Source: Hamadaea flava (lineage in GTDB: Bacteria > Actinomycetota > Actinomycetes > Mycobacteriales > Micromonosporaceae). From it: a DNA stretch of 64,000 nt. This document shows positions 24,791-33,748 of this stretch, in pieces. The position numbers and the translations under genes are program-made. The stretch lies in contig NZ_JAMZDZ010000001.1 in the NCBI RefSeq assembly GCF_024172085.1, positions 1,178,001-1,242,000 on the forward strand. Direction: 5' to 3'. The notes under the pieces are model-generated. The model did not search any database, was not told where the DNA came from, and saw only the letters and a program-made list of their open reading frames with translations. Position 1 is the first letter of the stretch. Every line of letters begins with the position of its first letter.

Positions 24791-25452
24791 CTCGCCAGGG
24801 CGGTGCGTTCGACGCCGACGCTCAGCCGACGGGCCATGGTCCGGCGGGCGCGCATGTTGAGCGCCTTCACCGCGTCCTCGGTGACGCCCATCCGGACAGC
24901 CGCCTCGGGACAGGTCAGCCCGGCGAAGTAGGTCAGGGTGATGGCCTGTCGCTGGGCGGATGACAACTCCTGGACCGCTTGGAGCACGATGGCCGACTCC
25001 AAGCGGGTTACGGCGATCTGCTCGATGTCGGCGGAGTCGTCGATCTGACCCATGTCCCGGGTCGCGTCGCTGAGCACCTCCATCCGGAATCGGCCCGACC
25101 GGAAGTGGTCGATCGCCCGGTTGCGGGCGATCGTCATCAGCCAGGCCAATGGGGGCGCGCCGCGGTAGTTCAGCCGGCCGATGCCGCGCAACGCCCGTTC
25201 CCAGACGTCGCCGGCCAGGTCCTGAGCCAGCTGGACGTGGCCGCAACGCTGCCACAGGTAGCGGAAGACCTCGGCGTTGTAGCGCGCGTACAGCTCGCCG
25301 AATGCGCTGAGGTCGCCCTGTTGGGCCCGCTCGATCAGCGACCACGGGTCGCCGTCGGAATCGGGCTGGGCCGCCCGGTCGCGTACGCGGCCGGAACCGG
25401 AGGGGTGATCGACGGTGCGGGGTGCGGGGTGACGAATGTTCCGCAAGGTCAC
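24787..25452 (-). CDS. ECF-like RNA polymerase sigma factor, island A
   Basis: 221 residues. Region 2: GDLSAFGELYARYNAEVFRYLWQRCGHVQLAQDLAGDVWERALRGI...GAPPLAWLMTIARNRAIDHFRSGRF. Region 4: LQAVQELSSAQRQAITLTYFAGLTCPEAAVRMGVTEDAVKALNMRARRTMARRL. The first ~35 residues are basic and unstructured. It is related to the island B sigma factor (35003-35653), sharing the F-x-E-Y...W-x-C-G...W-x-RAL layout. No dedicated anti-sigma factor is obvious, though the downstream coupled membrane proteins could fill that role (inference). GTG 25452 overlaps the stop of a 15-codon leader frame. Confidence 0.88.
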   Translation of the reverse strand: MTLRNIRHPAPRTVDHPSGSGRVRDRAAQPDSDGDPWSLIERAQQGDLSAFGELYARYNAEVFRYLWQRCGHVQLAQDLAGDVWERALRGIGRLNYRGAPPLAWLMTIARNRAIDHFRSGRFRMEVLSDATRDMGQIDDSADIEQIAVTRLESAIVLQAVQELSSAQRQAITLTYFAGLTCPEAAVRMGVTEDAVKALNMRARRTMARRLSVGVERTALAR

Positions 25453-25496
25453 CTCGTCACCACCGGGCTCAGAAGAGCGTTCTTGTGTTCACGCAC
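25449..25496 (-). CDS. 15-codon leader ORF of island A sigma operon
   Basis: GTG 25496 opens VREHKNALLSPVVTR and its TGA overlaps the sigma-factor GTG. TACTAT lies exactly 6 nt before this GTG, the same -10-to-GTG layout (box, GCATGC, GTG) as the first gene of island B at 36137, whose start also reads V-x-E. It may be a functional leader peptide or the relic of a deleted first gene. Confidence 0.4.
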   Translation of the reverse strand: MREHKNALLSPVVTR

Positions 25497-25522
25497 GCAT
25501 GCATAGTAAAGTCATGCATGCA
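25493..25522. promoter_or_regulatory. Island A operator/promoter (GCACGCATGCA-N9-CATGCATGCA)
   Basis: Left element 25493-25503, 9-nt spacer, right element 25513-25522; within it GCATGCA and TGCATGC form inverted arms 11 nt apart. The minus-strand -10 TACTAT (25503-25508) lies between the arms. The same two elements with the same 9-nt spacing occur at 36134-36163 in island B. Confidence 0.75.
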
Positions 25523-25643
25523 TGGATCATATCCACCGTTCGAGTGATACCAGCCCGGGATAACCCGAAATGTCCTGCACACGTGCAAGAAATACGTCAC
25601 GCTGTCGTGACGAGCGTCTGACCTGGGGCGTAAGATCTTGCAT

Positions 25644-26114
25644 GTGAGCAAGAAGCGCCGTGACCCGCAGACACCCTTCGGGTGGTACCTCCGGGCCCTT
25701 ATGGAGGCCCACGGTTTCGCCTCCGACGGCGAATTGGCCGCGGCGACGGGCGTCTCCGCTTCGCTCATCTCTCGTTACCAGTCCGGCGACATCGAGCCGA
25801 GCGTGCAGAATCTACGGCGGCTCGCCCCCTATCTCGGGGTCAGCCTGGGCGAGCTGATGGTCGAGGCCACGCTCGCCACCTCCGAGGAACTCGGGATGGT
25901 GCCGCGGGCGACGGCGACGACCAAACTGGACGCCAGCCTGGCGGAGGCGCAGCGCCTGCTGTCCGACCCCACGCGGCCGGACTCCGCCAAGGAATACCTG
26001 CGTGACACCCTGCGGGGGGCTATCGCGTTCTGGCGTCAGCAGACCGGTCTCAAGGCGCCGGCCGAGCCGAGCGCGGCCGACCGTGCCGCCGGCCGCGGCG
26101 TACGCGCCGCCTGA
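25644..26114 (+). CDS. XRE/HTH regulator of island A
   Basis: 156 residues starting VSKKRRDPQTPFGWYLRALMEAHGFASDGELAAATGVSASLISRYQSGDIEPSVQNLRRLAPYLGVSLGELMVEATLAT: a full HTH-XRE domain. The C-terminal half (AEAQRLLSDP...AKEYLRDTLRGAIAFWRQQTG) is shared with the island B regulator at 36290, to which it is clearly paralogous. GTG 25644 is chosen because TAAGAT lies 7 nt upstream and because the homologue starts at the equivalent VSxxRR; TTG 25638 is an alternative. Likely binds the GCATGCA operators (inference). Confidence 0.87.
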   Translation: MSKKRRDPQTPFGWYLRALMEAHGFASDGELAAATGVSASLISRYQSGDIEPSVQNLRRLAPYLGVSLGELMVEATLATSEELGMVPRATATTKLDASLAEAQRLLSDPTRPDSAKEYLRDTLRGAIAFWRQQTGLKAPAEPSAADRAAGRGVRAA

Positions 26115-26468
26115 CTCTTTGGTTGACAGAGCGTTAGCACGTCGTCGCGCGTACGTGTTCACCCGTTCGGCCCATTAGCACCTGGCCGATCAGAAATCCC
26201 GGAATGGAACTTCCACGGACGCCACGCGAGTTCTGCCGGTCACGTCGTCCCTGACGTCATGATTCGACGATTGTCCATGCACGCACGTGCGACGCTGGCT
26301 TGCAATGTGGAACTTGCATACGCGGCCAACCGGGTACGGAGGCCCGCCCGAAAGTACGATGTCGCACCGGTCCTCTCGTGACGGACTGTGGCTACTCGAT
26401 CGCGTGGCGGATGCGAACCTTGGCACGAGGGACCGGACGCATCAGTCACGCCGCCGGGAGGAGCCGCT
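26115..26468. other. 354-nt intergenic region, no gene supported
   Basis: Between the XRE gene and the two-TM protein gene of island A. A CATGCACGCACGTGC stretch at about 26277-26291, including the palindrome GCACGTGC, resembles half of the island operator. The only minus-strand frame of note (26190-26426) has no ribosome-binding site or homologue. A GGGAGGAG ribosome-binding site sits just before 26469. Confidence 0.45.
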
Positions 26469-26960
26469 ATGGCGGAGGAGCGTAAGGAGTCTTGGGCCGG
26501 CGTCGGGCCGGTCATCATCACCCAGGCCCCGGATGTCTCGGGGCGCAGCAGCACCGACACGATCATGCGGATCGCGTACGGAATGGTCTCGGCCGTGGTC
26601 GTCAGCCTGGTCTGGATCATCGCCAGCGCGGTCGATCCCGTGGTCAAAGCCTGGTCGGTGATCATCGGACTGTCCGTGACCGCGGCTCTGCTGGCCGGGC
26701 ACGCCTTGATGGAAGTGGGCCGGGTGCGACGCGAGATCGTCGTGGCCGAGGCCCGCATGCAGACCGCGGTCGCGGCGGTGGCGCACACCGTCTCGGCCCA
26801 CGCGAGCCTTGTCGCGCCGCAGCAGCGACGGCCGAACCGTCCCCGGCGCCGGCGCCGGACGGCCCAACGGCGTCCGGACGCCGGCACCCCAGGACAGATC
26901 CTCTCCGAGGAGTTCCAGATGTACCTGCAGGGGCGCGATTCCCGCTTCAACGAGCCCTGA
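26469..26960 (+). CDS. Two-TM membrane protein of island A
   Basis: 163 residues: short acidic N-terminus, TM1 IAYGMVSAVVVSLVWIIASAV (~38-58), TM2 AWSVIIGLSVTAALLAGHALMEV (~64-86), then VGRVRREIVVAEARMQTAVAAVAHTV (coiled-coil-like), a very basic RRPNRPRRRRRTAQRR stretch and a conserved tail EEFQMYLQGRDSRF. The island B protein at 36882 shows the same order (two TMs, RVRREL...ETET, basic segment, NDLRIFLQGRESAY), so they are paralogues. GGGAGGAG precedes ATG 26469. Possibly a membrane partner of the island regulators. Confidence 0.75.
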   Translation: MAEERKESWAGVGPVIITQAPDVSGRSSTDTIMRIAYGMVSAVVVSLVWIIASAVDPVVKAWSVIIGLSVTAALLAGHALMEVGRVRREIVVAEARMQTAVAAVAHTVSAHASLVAPQQRRPNRPRRRRRTAQRRPDAGTPGQILSEEFQMYLQGRDSRFNEP

Positions 26961-27059
26961 CCGCGCCCTGAGCACCATCGCGAGCCAGGCTGACTCGGAA
27001 CCCGAGCCGAACCGCGAGCTAGGCAGAACGACGAGTTGAGATGAGAACCGCCGAGTCGG

Positions 27060-29156
27060 TCAAGCGGGTCTGTCCGACAGACTCTCCTGACCCTGCTCGG
27101 TCCCCAGTTGCCGCCGGGACCTCCGTCCCGGACCGACGTCGATACGGCCCCGGCCGAACGCGTCGATCTGGCCCCAGCGGCCGGGGATGTCGAGCAACGC
27201 CAGATGGCCCATGCCGGCCGGTAGCGCCGGATCGACCACCAGATGCTCCCCCAGCGGTTCGAGCCCGAGCATCGTACGCAGGAACAGCAGCGGCGCCCCC
27301 GTGGACCACGCCTGCGGGCTGCACGCCGTCGGATATTGCACCGGATAGCGGGTCAGGTCGCGTTCGTATCCGCCGAACGCCTCCGGCAGGCGGCCCTCGA
27401 AGTACGTCGCGGCGTCCAGGATGCCCGCCGCGATCCGGGCCGCCTCCCGCTTGAATCCGTACCTGCGCAGGCCCCAGGCGATGAACGAGTTGTCGAACGG
27501 CCACACCGTGCCGGTGTGGTAACCGATCGGATTGAACCGCTGGGCGTCCGTGGCCAGGGTGCGGACGCCCCAGCCGGAGAACAGCTGTGGACTCATGAGG
27601 TGCCCGGCGATCGCCTTGGCCTTGCCGTTGTCGACGATCCCGCTCCACAACAGGTGCCCGATGTTGGACGACAGCGCGTCCACCTGGGAGCCGTCGGCTT
27701 CCACCGCCAGGGCGAAGTACTTGCCCTCGGCCACCCAGTAGTCCCGGTTGAACCGCTTCTTCAGATCCGCCGCGGACTTCTCCAGCCGCTCGGCCAGCGC
27801 CGGATCGTTCCACACGGTCCGGGCCAGCCGGGCGCCCCGCACCTTCGCGTCGTACGCGTACCCCTGCAGTTCGCAGGTGGCGCGCGGAAAGCCGGGCAGC
27901 CGGCCGTCCTGGTAGGAGATGGAGTCCCAGGAGTCCTTCCAGCACTGGTTCTCCAGGCCGGTCTCCTCGTTGCGCCGCTCGTAGGAGATGTACCCGTTGC
28001 CCATCAGGTCGGCGTACTCGTCGATCCAGTCGAGCGCGGCGCGGGCCTGGAACTCCAGCGCCTTCACGAGCTTGGTATCGCCCGTCCACCGCTCGTACTC
28101 GTCCAGGAGCACCACGAACAGCGGAGTGGCGTCGGCATTGCCGAAGTACGGGCTGTGCGGCTGTTCCTCGAAGGCGGCCGACTCGCCGTACCGGATCTCA
28201 TGCAGGATGCGTCCGGGGTCCTCGTCCCGGAAGTCGTCCGTCCGGGTGCCCTGCCGGGCGCCGAGTTCCTTCAGCGTCGTCGCCGCCAGCTCCGGCTCGA
28301 ACGGCAGCGCCTGAAGACTGGTGAAGATGCTGTCCCGGCCGAACATCGTCATGAACCAGGGCAGCCCGGCCGCGGGCAGGCTGCGCCCGCCCGAGGTGAG
28401 CGGGGAGAACCGCAGCGCGGCGAGGTCGGTCAGGCTGCGCTGGTAGATGTCGGCCAGCGGCCGCCAGTCGCATTCCGTCCGCGGCGCCTGCCGGATCCAG
28501 TGATCGAGGTCCTTCTCGAGGTCGGGCTTGCTCCGATCGCGGGCCAGCGTCGCCGGATGGCCGCCGGGGCCGACGATGGCCGCCGCCAGGTGCAGATCGG
28601 TCGTCCACTGCTCGTGCGGCGCGATGTGCAGGAAGAACGACATCCCGTGGTCGTCCACCACGGCGGGGACGGTACTGGAGATGATGGTCTCCCGGTGGTA
28701 GGTGTCGCGTTCGTAGCCGCACACCAGCCGGTCGCCGTCGAGGCGCGTGTAGAGCTTGCCCTTCTTCTCCTGCGCGTTCTTGACGTCGAACAGGTCGGCG
28801 AAGTCGCACGCCACGTCCATCCGCACGGCGAGGTCGACCGCCTCGTCCGCGTGGTTGAGCAGGGTCAGCTGCTCGTCGAAGCCGCTCGGCGTCACCGTAC
28901 GCCGCCGGATGACCGACAGCTTCGCGTCGACGTACACCGTGCCGGTCTCCGGAACCAGGAAGAACCGGGTCTCGAAGTACTGCATGTCGTCGGTCGACAA
29001 GGCCTGCAGCCGCTGCCCGTCGACGGTCAGCACCCAGCGCGACAGAAACCGGGTGTCCCAGGCGAACAGCCCGTCCGGCTCGGTCGGGCTCGCCTCGATG
29101 TCCCCGCGGTCGTCGCTGACCACGAAGGTGTTCCCGTGCAGGATGCTCACGCTCAT
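27060..29156 (-). CDS. Glycogen-debranching-type amylo-alpha-1,6-glucosidase
   Basis: 698 residues. The N-terminal ~200 residues (LHGNTFVVSDDRGDIEASPTEPDGLFAWDTRFLSRWVLTVDG...) match the glycogen debranching N-terminal (GDE_N_bis) domain; the rest is an (alpha/alpha)6 six-hairpin glycosidase part with LPWFMTMFGRDSIFTSLQALPF, GNADATPLFVVLLDEY, CWKDSWDSISYQDG and YHTGTVWPFDNSFIAWGLRRYG. Such proteins remove alpha-1,6 branch glucose from glycogen or related glucans; some act on other oligosaccharides. Start overlaps the SCP2 gene stop (ATGA). Confidence 0.9.
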   Translation of the reverse strand: MSVSILHGNTFVVSDDRGDIEASPTEPDGLFAWDTRFLSRWVLTVDGQRLQALSTDDMQYFETRFFLVPETGTVYVDAKLSVIRRRTVTPSGFDEQLTLLNHADEAVDLAVRMDVACDFADLFDVKNAQEKKGKLYTRLDGDRLVCGYERDTYHRETIISSTVPAVVDDHGMSFFLHIAPHEQWTTDLHLAAAIVGPGGHPATLARDRSKPDLEKDLDHWIRQAPRTECDWRPLADIYQRSLTDLAALRFSPLTSGGRSLPAAGLPWFMTMFGRDSIFTSLQALPFEPELAATTLKELGARQGTRTDDFRDEDPGRILHEIRYGESAAFEEQPHSPYFGNADATPLFVVLLDEYERWTGDTKLVKALEFQARAALDWIDEYADLMGNGYISYERRNEETGLENQCWKDSWDSISYQDGRLPGFPRATCELQGYAYDAKVRGARLARTVWNDPALAERLEKSAADLKKRFNRDYWVAEGKYFALAVEADGSQVDALSSNIGHLLWSGIVDNGKAKAIAGHLMSPQLFSGWGVRTLATDAQRFNPIGYHTGTVWPFDNSFIAWGLRRYGFKREAARIAAGILDAATYFEGRLPEAFGGYERDLTRYPVQYPTACSPQAWSTGAPLLFLRTMLGLEPLGEHLVVDPALPAGMGHLALLDIPGRWGQIDAFGRGRIDVGPGRRSRRQLGTEQGQESLSDRPA

Positions 29157-29539
29157 GACGCACTCCCGCTCGCCTCGAGCGCGGAGACCCGGGAGGCCGG
29201 CGGCCCCGGGAAGATCCGCTGCAGTTGGATGGGCAGCTCGATGTCGCCTTGGATGGCCATCGCGCCGCGCAGCACCGAGGCCATCCCGTTGGCCTCGCCG
29301 GTGACGAGGCGGTCGAGCAGGTCTTGCGAGATCTGCACGACGCAGTCCGCCGGAGCCTTGCCCCGGGCCACCGCCACTTCGCCGTCGCCGAACGTGATCA
29401 GCCAGTGCCCGGCCGGCTTGCCGGACAGGTCGCCATCGGTGTGGACGTCGATCCGCAGGGCGCCTGAGGCCCCGGCCAGTCGCGGGTCGTGCCCGCGATC
29501 GGCCAGCTCCGTGAAGAACTCTTCCGTCGGATTGGTCAT
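29153..29539 (-). CDS. SCP2 sterol-binding domain protein
   Basis: 128 residues starting MTNPTEEFFTELADRGHDPRLAGASGALRIDVHTDG; the core GHWLITFGDGEVAVARGKAPADCVVQISQDLLDRLVTGEANGMASVLRGAMAIQGDIELPIQLQRIF is a typical SCP-2 lipid-binding fold (W...I..G...V, D-x-L-G, G-x-L...GD...). It lies between the M20 peptidase and debranching enzyme, 5 nt after the first and overlapping the second by 4. Ligand unknown. Confidence 0.85.
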   Translation of the reverse strand: MTNPTEEFFTELADRGHDPRLAGASGALRIDVHTDGDLSGKPAGHWLITFGDGEVAVARGKAPADCVVQISQDLLDRLVTGEANGMASVLRGAMAIQGDIELPIQLQRIFPGPPASRVSALEASGSAS

Positions 29540-29543
29540 GCGG

Positions 29544-30935
29544 TCATCGTCCGAGGATCCCGACACGCGGGTCTTCGCCCGCCATGGGTGAGACACGCCC
29601 ACATCGTCGCAGGAACAACGCCTCGACCAGGGCCATATCGGCGATCTCGGCCGGATCCACGCTCTCGTCCGGCTCGTGCCGGCGGGCCAGCGGCTCCTCC
29701 ACCCCGATCAGGAGGATCTCGGCGTCCGGGAAGTGCTCGGCGAGCCCGACACAGAGCGGGTTGGTGCCGCCCCGGCCCAGCTGGGCGGGTTCCTCGCCGT
29801 AGACGTCGCGCAGCGACTCCGTCAGGGCGGCGTACGCGGGGCCGCCGGCGCGCGCCAGGAACGGCGGGACGGCGGACTCGCGGTCGACGCGTACGTGGGC
29901 TCCCCAGGGCGCGACCGCGTTCAGGTGGCCGACGAGCGCCTGCGCCGCCTTCACCTCGTCCACATGCGGCGGTACGCGCAAGTCCAGCCGAGCCCGCGCC
30001 CACGGCTGGATCATGCCGTGCTCTCCGCGTACGGGATAGTCGATGTCGAGCACGGTGATCGCCGGGCGGGCCCACAGGCTGTCCGCGATCCCGCCGTTCC
30101 CCAGCAGCGCCACCCCGTCCAGGACGGCCGCGTCCTCCCGGAACCGGGCCGGTGCGTAGATCGCGCCCGCCCACGAACTCATGTTGTCCAGTCCGAGGAC
30201 GTTCGTGTTGCCGGCCGCGTCCCGGAAGCTCGCCAGCATGAGCAGCAAGGCCGCCAGCGCGTCCGGCGCGGGTCCACCGTACGGGCCGGCCTCGCGCGGT
30301 TCGGTCAGCGTCTCCACCGTCACCGACAGCGCCACGTGGCCGCGCAGGCTCACCGTGACGGCCGGTACGCCCACCGCCAGGTTGCCGGCGTCGCCGATGA
30401 CGAAGACGTCGGCCGCCAGCAGCGACGCGTACTCCCCCAGCGACCGGGCCAGGCTGCCCGCACTCCGTTCGGCCGAGCCCTCGACGACGACCTTCAGGTT
30501 CACCGGCAGCTCGTCGCCCAGTGCCCGGATGGCGGTCAGGTGCATGAGCAGGTTGCCCTTGCAGTCGGACGCGCCGCGGCCGTACCACCGGCCGTCCAGC
30601 TCGGTCAGCTCGAACGGCGGCGTCTTCCAGACGTCCTCGTCCGGGGCCGGATGAACGTCGTAATGGGCGTACAACAGGACGGTCGGCGCGTCCGGTCCGG
30701 CGTCGGAGCGGTCGGCGTAGACCGTCGGACCGGCCTCCGGCACGGGCAGCAGCCGGACATGCGGGAAACCCGCCCCCCGCAACGTTTCGGCCACCCATTC
30801 GGCGGCTCGCACGCACTCGGCGGCGGTACGGTCATCGGCTCCGGCCACCGACCGGATGGCGATGAGCTTGGCCAGGTCATCGTGGGCCGACGACATGAGG
30901 TCGTCCACCCGGGCGCGCAACTCGACGGCGTTCAC
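29544..30935 (-). CDS. M20-family peptidase-like protein with altered catalytic motif
   Basis: About 463 residues of the M20 (ArgE/DapE/CPG2, dipeptidase) fold: LLYAHYDVHPAPD (metal His and Asp), RWYGRGASDCKGN (bridging Asp), GRGGTNPL and a distal metal His in ARRHEPDESV. The usual E-E pair that supplies the general base and a zinc ligand (EGxEExGS) is replaced by EGSAERSAGS, so peptidase activity is doubtful. GTG 30935 (VNAVELRARVDDL) is preferred to an upstream start at 31007, whose extra residues look non-native. First gene of the M20-SCP2-debranching operon, divergent from the LAL regulator. Confidence 0.82.
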   Translation of the reverse strand: MNAVELRARVDDLMSSAHDDLAKLIAIRSVAGADDRTAAECVRAAEWVAETLRGAGFPHVRLLPVPEAGPTVYADRSDAGPDAPTVLLYAHYDVHPAPDEDVWKTPPFELTELDGRWYGRGASDCKGNLLMHLTAIRALGDELPVNLKVVVEGSAERSAGSLARSLGEYASLLAADVFVIGDAGNLAVGVPAVTVSLRGHVALSVTVETLTEPREAGPYGGPAPDALAALLLMLASFRDAAGNTNVLGLDNMSSWAGAIYAPARFREDAAVLDGVALLGNGGIADSLWARPAITVLDIDYPVRGEHGMIQPWARARLDLRVPPHVDEVKAAQALVGHLNAVAPWGAHVRVDRESAVPPFLARAGGPAYAALTESLRDVYGEEPAQLGRGGTNPLCVGLAEHFPDAEILLIGVEEPLARRHEPDESVDPAEIADMALVEALFLRRCGRVSPMAGEDPRVGILGR

Positions 30936-31084
30936 TCGCCAACCTTCGCCGTCCGAACGGGTGCCGGCGTCACCCTCGTCAGGTGAAAAAGGTTGTGCAG
31001 TAACCAAGTCGAGCAGGCCCCGGCTGGGACCGGATGCGAAAACGCATGACCGGAGTCGCCCACGAAGACGTTTATTTTGGGCTT

Positions 31085-33718
31085 ATGCTACGAAAGCGCC
31101 CAGGCTTGGAGCCCGTCGGACTCTTCCAGCCGGGCGGTTTCGCTCCCGCGGGGGGTCGGGGACACATGACTCACGTCATCGACAACGTGGCGCCAGCCAC
31201 TGTGGACACTTGGCTGCCGCCCGTCGCGGGCGGTCTGCTCCGGCGGCGGCTGCACGAGGCGTTCGACCAGGGGCGTTCCGGAGATCTGCTCGTGGTCACG
31301 GGTCCGGCCGGATCCGGGAAGACCACCGCGCTGGCCATGTGGGCCGCCGACGCCGCCGGGGCCGCGCGGATCGCCTGGGTGAGCCTCGGCCCGCTCGACG
31401 GCGATCCGGCCGTCTTCTGGACTTCGCTGACGACGGCCGTCCACCGGGCGACGGGCACCACCGGGCGACCGGAGACGGTCGGCCTGCTCGCCCGCTCGTT
31501 GGAGCAGCTGGATGAGCAGCTCATCATCGTCCTCGACAACGGCGAGCATCTGCGCCGGTCCGCCGGCATGGTGTCCGCGCTGCTCAGCCACGACATGCCG
31601 CAGGTGCGGGTCATCTTCGCCGCGCGCGAGGCGCCGGCCGCGCAGCTGAGCCGGCTGCGGCTCATCGGCCGGCTCACCGAGGTGGGCCCGGACGACCTGG
31701 CGTTCAACCCGCGCGAAGCGGCCCAGTTCTGGTCGCTGCGCCAGCGCACCCTGACCCCGACCGAGGCGACCGCGCTGGTCGACCGCACCGGCGGGCTGGC
31801 CGCCGGAGTCTGCGCACCCGACGTCCACACCGCCGGATTCACCGACGTCCTCGCCGACTTCCTGCGGGCCGAGCTGCTCGGCCGCCTCCCGGCCGAGCAT
31901 CGGGACTTCCTGCTGCGGTGCAGCCTGCTCGACGACCTCGACGCGCGGTCCGCGGAGGCGGTCACCGGCCGCCGCGACGCCGCCCGTCTGCTGGATCACC
32001 TGCGCCGCGAACATCATCTGCTGGTACGCCCAGCGGAGGAACCGGAGCGGTTACAGCTGCGGCGGCCCTACGCCGCCTTCCTTCGCGACGAGGCGCGGCT
32101 GGTGATCGCCGAGCACCTTCCGGACGTGCACGCCCGAGCCGCCCAGCATTACGCCGAGCGCGACCGGCCCGAGGCCGCCCTGCGGCACGCGGCCGCCTCC
32201 GGCCGACCCCAGCTGGCCGCGGAGGTGGGCGTACGCGTCGCCGCACCGCTCGTGCTGGGCACCGCCCGGGAGGTGTTCCTGGGCCTGCCCGCCTGGGTTC
32301 CCGCCCGCGACGCGGTCCGTCATCCGGAGACGGCGACGGTCCTTGCGCTGGCGGCGGTCGCCCGGGACGACGAGCACACCGCCGGGGCGTACGCGAGACT
32401 CGCCCGCGAGCGCTTCGGCGAGGTCGCCACGGAACGCCGGCTGCCCATGCAGGCCGCGTTGTGCCTCGGCGACCTGCTGCTCGCCCGGCAACGCGAGGAC
32501 GTCGAGGCGATCGGCCGGACGATGACGACCCTGCTGGAGGTGCTCGACGCCACCGTCCCGGGCCTGGTGCCCGCCGCGGACGGGATGCGCGCGATCGCGG
32601 CCGAGTGCCTCGGGTACGCCGCCCTATGGACCGGCGATCTGACGCTCGCTCGGTCCAGCCTGGAGGCCGCTGCCGTCCACAGTGGTCAGCAGGAGCTGAC
32701 GCTGGCCTCCGGAGCGGCGCTGGGCGGGCTCGCCCTGGTGCACGCACTGCGCGGGGACGTCGGGCAGGCCGCCCAGCTCGCGTACGCCCGCGATCCGGCC
32801 GCCTCGGACGTGCCGGAGGCGTACCGCCGGCCGGCCCGGCTGGCGCGCGGCTTGGTGCTGTGGCTGCGGGGGGCGGCGTCGGACGCGCTGACCGTGGTCG
32901 GCGCCGAACCGGGCGACCGCGACGACCGGCCGAGCGCGTACGCCACTGGACTCGTCCGAGCCCGGATCCTGCTGACGCTCGGCGACGTGCCGGCTGCGCG
33001 CGAGGCGCTGGCCGCGGCCGGACCGGCGACCGGACCGTCCCTTCTGGACGATTGGCGCGCGGTGACCACCGCCGAACTGCACCTGGCGGAGGGCCGCCCG
33101 GCGAAGGCGGTGACCGCGGCCGGCTACGCCATGCGCGACGGCCGTACGCCGCTGGACAGTCACGCGTGCATCGTGGCGGCCCGCGCGCATCTGGCCGGGG
33201 GTGAGCTGAACGCCGCCTCCCGGATCCTGGAGGCGGTCCACCGGACGAGCGCCACGGCCGGTCCCTGGGCGCAGGTGAACGCGTGGCTCGCGGAGAGCCT
33301 GATCGCCGACCGGCTGGGCCATGAAGGAGCGGTCCGGATCGCGATCGGGACCGCACTGGTGATCGCCGACGTCGACGGCCTCGTGGCGCCGTTCGGCGAG
33401 GTGGGCGGGGAAGCCCGAGCGCTCCTGGACCGCAACCGCGATCTGGTGGCCGACTATCCCCTGCTGAGCGTCCGCCTGGACGCCGTACGCCCGGTCGCCT
33501 CGGTCACCGTGAGCGACCGGCTGCTGGAGGATCTGACGGACCGGGAACTGGCGGTGCTGCGCTACCTGCCGAGCCTGCTCACCGTGCGGGACGTGGCCGC
33601 CGAACTGTCTGTCTCGCAGAACACCGTGAAGACCCACGTCCGCAGCATCTACCGCAAGCTGTCCGTCGGCACCCGGCGGGACGCCGTCGGACGGGCGCGC
33701 CGCCTCGGGCTCCTGTAG
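31085..33718 (+). CDS. LuxR-family (LAL/MalT-like) transcriptional regulator
   Basis: 877 residues. An N-terminal ATPase part has Walker A GPAGSGKTTAL (~72-82) and Walker B IIVLDNGEHL; a long helical TPR-like middle follows, and the C-terminus is a LuxR HTH (LTDRELAVLRYLPSLLTVRDVAAELSVSQNTVKTHVRSIYRKLSV). ATG 31085 is chosen because TATTTT lies 6 nt upstream (leaderless); ATG 31166 is the alternative and starts nearer the ATPase domain. A rare TTA leucine codon occurs at 32051-32053, so expression may depend on the bldA tRNA. Targets unknown; the divergent M20-SCP2-debranching operon is the nearest. Confidence 0.9.
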   Translation: MLRKRPGLEPVGLFQPGGFAPAGGRGHMTHVIDNVAPATVDTWLPPVAGGLLRRRLHEAFDQGRSGDLLVVTGPAGSGKTTALAMWAADAAGAARIAWVSLGPLDGDPAVFWTSLTTAVHRATGTTGRPETVGLLARSLEQLDEQLIIVLDNGEHLRRSAGMVSALLSHDMPQVRVIFAAREAPAAQLSRLRLIGRLTEVGPDDLAFNPREAAQFWSLRQRTLTPTEATALVDRTGGLAAGVCAPDVHTAGFTDVLADFLRAELLGRLPAEHRDFLLRCSLLDDLDARSAEAVTGRRDAARLLDHLRREHHLLVRPAEEPERLQLRRPYAAFLRDEARLVIAEHLPDVHARAAQHYAERDRPEAALRHAAASGRPQLAAEVGVRVAAPLVLGTAREVFLGLPAWVPARDAVRHPETATVLALAAVARDDEHTAGAYARLARERFGEVATERRLPMQAALCLGDLLLARQREDVEAIGRTMTTLLEVLDATVPGLVPAADGMRAIAAECLGYAALWTGDLTLARSSLEAAAVHSGQQELTLASGAALGGLALVHALRGDVGQAAQLAYARDPAASDVPEAYRRPARLARGLVLWLRGAASDALTVVGAEPGDRDDRPSAYATGLVRARILLTLGDVPAAREALAAAGPATGPSLLDDWRAVTTAELHLAEGRPAKAVTAAGYAMRDGRTPLDSHACIVAARAHLAGGELNAASRILEAVHRTSATAGPWAQVNAWLAESLIADRLGHEGAVRIAIGTALVIADVDGLVAPFGEVGGEARALLDRNRDLVADYPLLSVRLDAVRPVASVTVSDRLLEDLTDRELAVLRYLPSLLTVRDVAAELSVSQNTVKTHVRSIYRKLSVGTRRDAVGRARRLGLL

Positions 33719-33748
33719 AACCCTAGGCGGCGCGCCCGTCCGAATTGT

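Noticed and set aside
26190-26426. 78-codon minus-strand frame in the island A gap
   Set aside because: No ribosome-binding site or leaderless -10, low-complexity Arg/Ser composition and no paralogue in island B.
31088-32017. Long minus-strand frames opposite the LAL regulator
   Set aside because: The plus strand encodes a complete Walker A to LuxR-HTH protein; opposite frames lack ribosome-binding sites and motifs.
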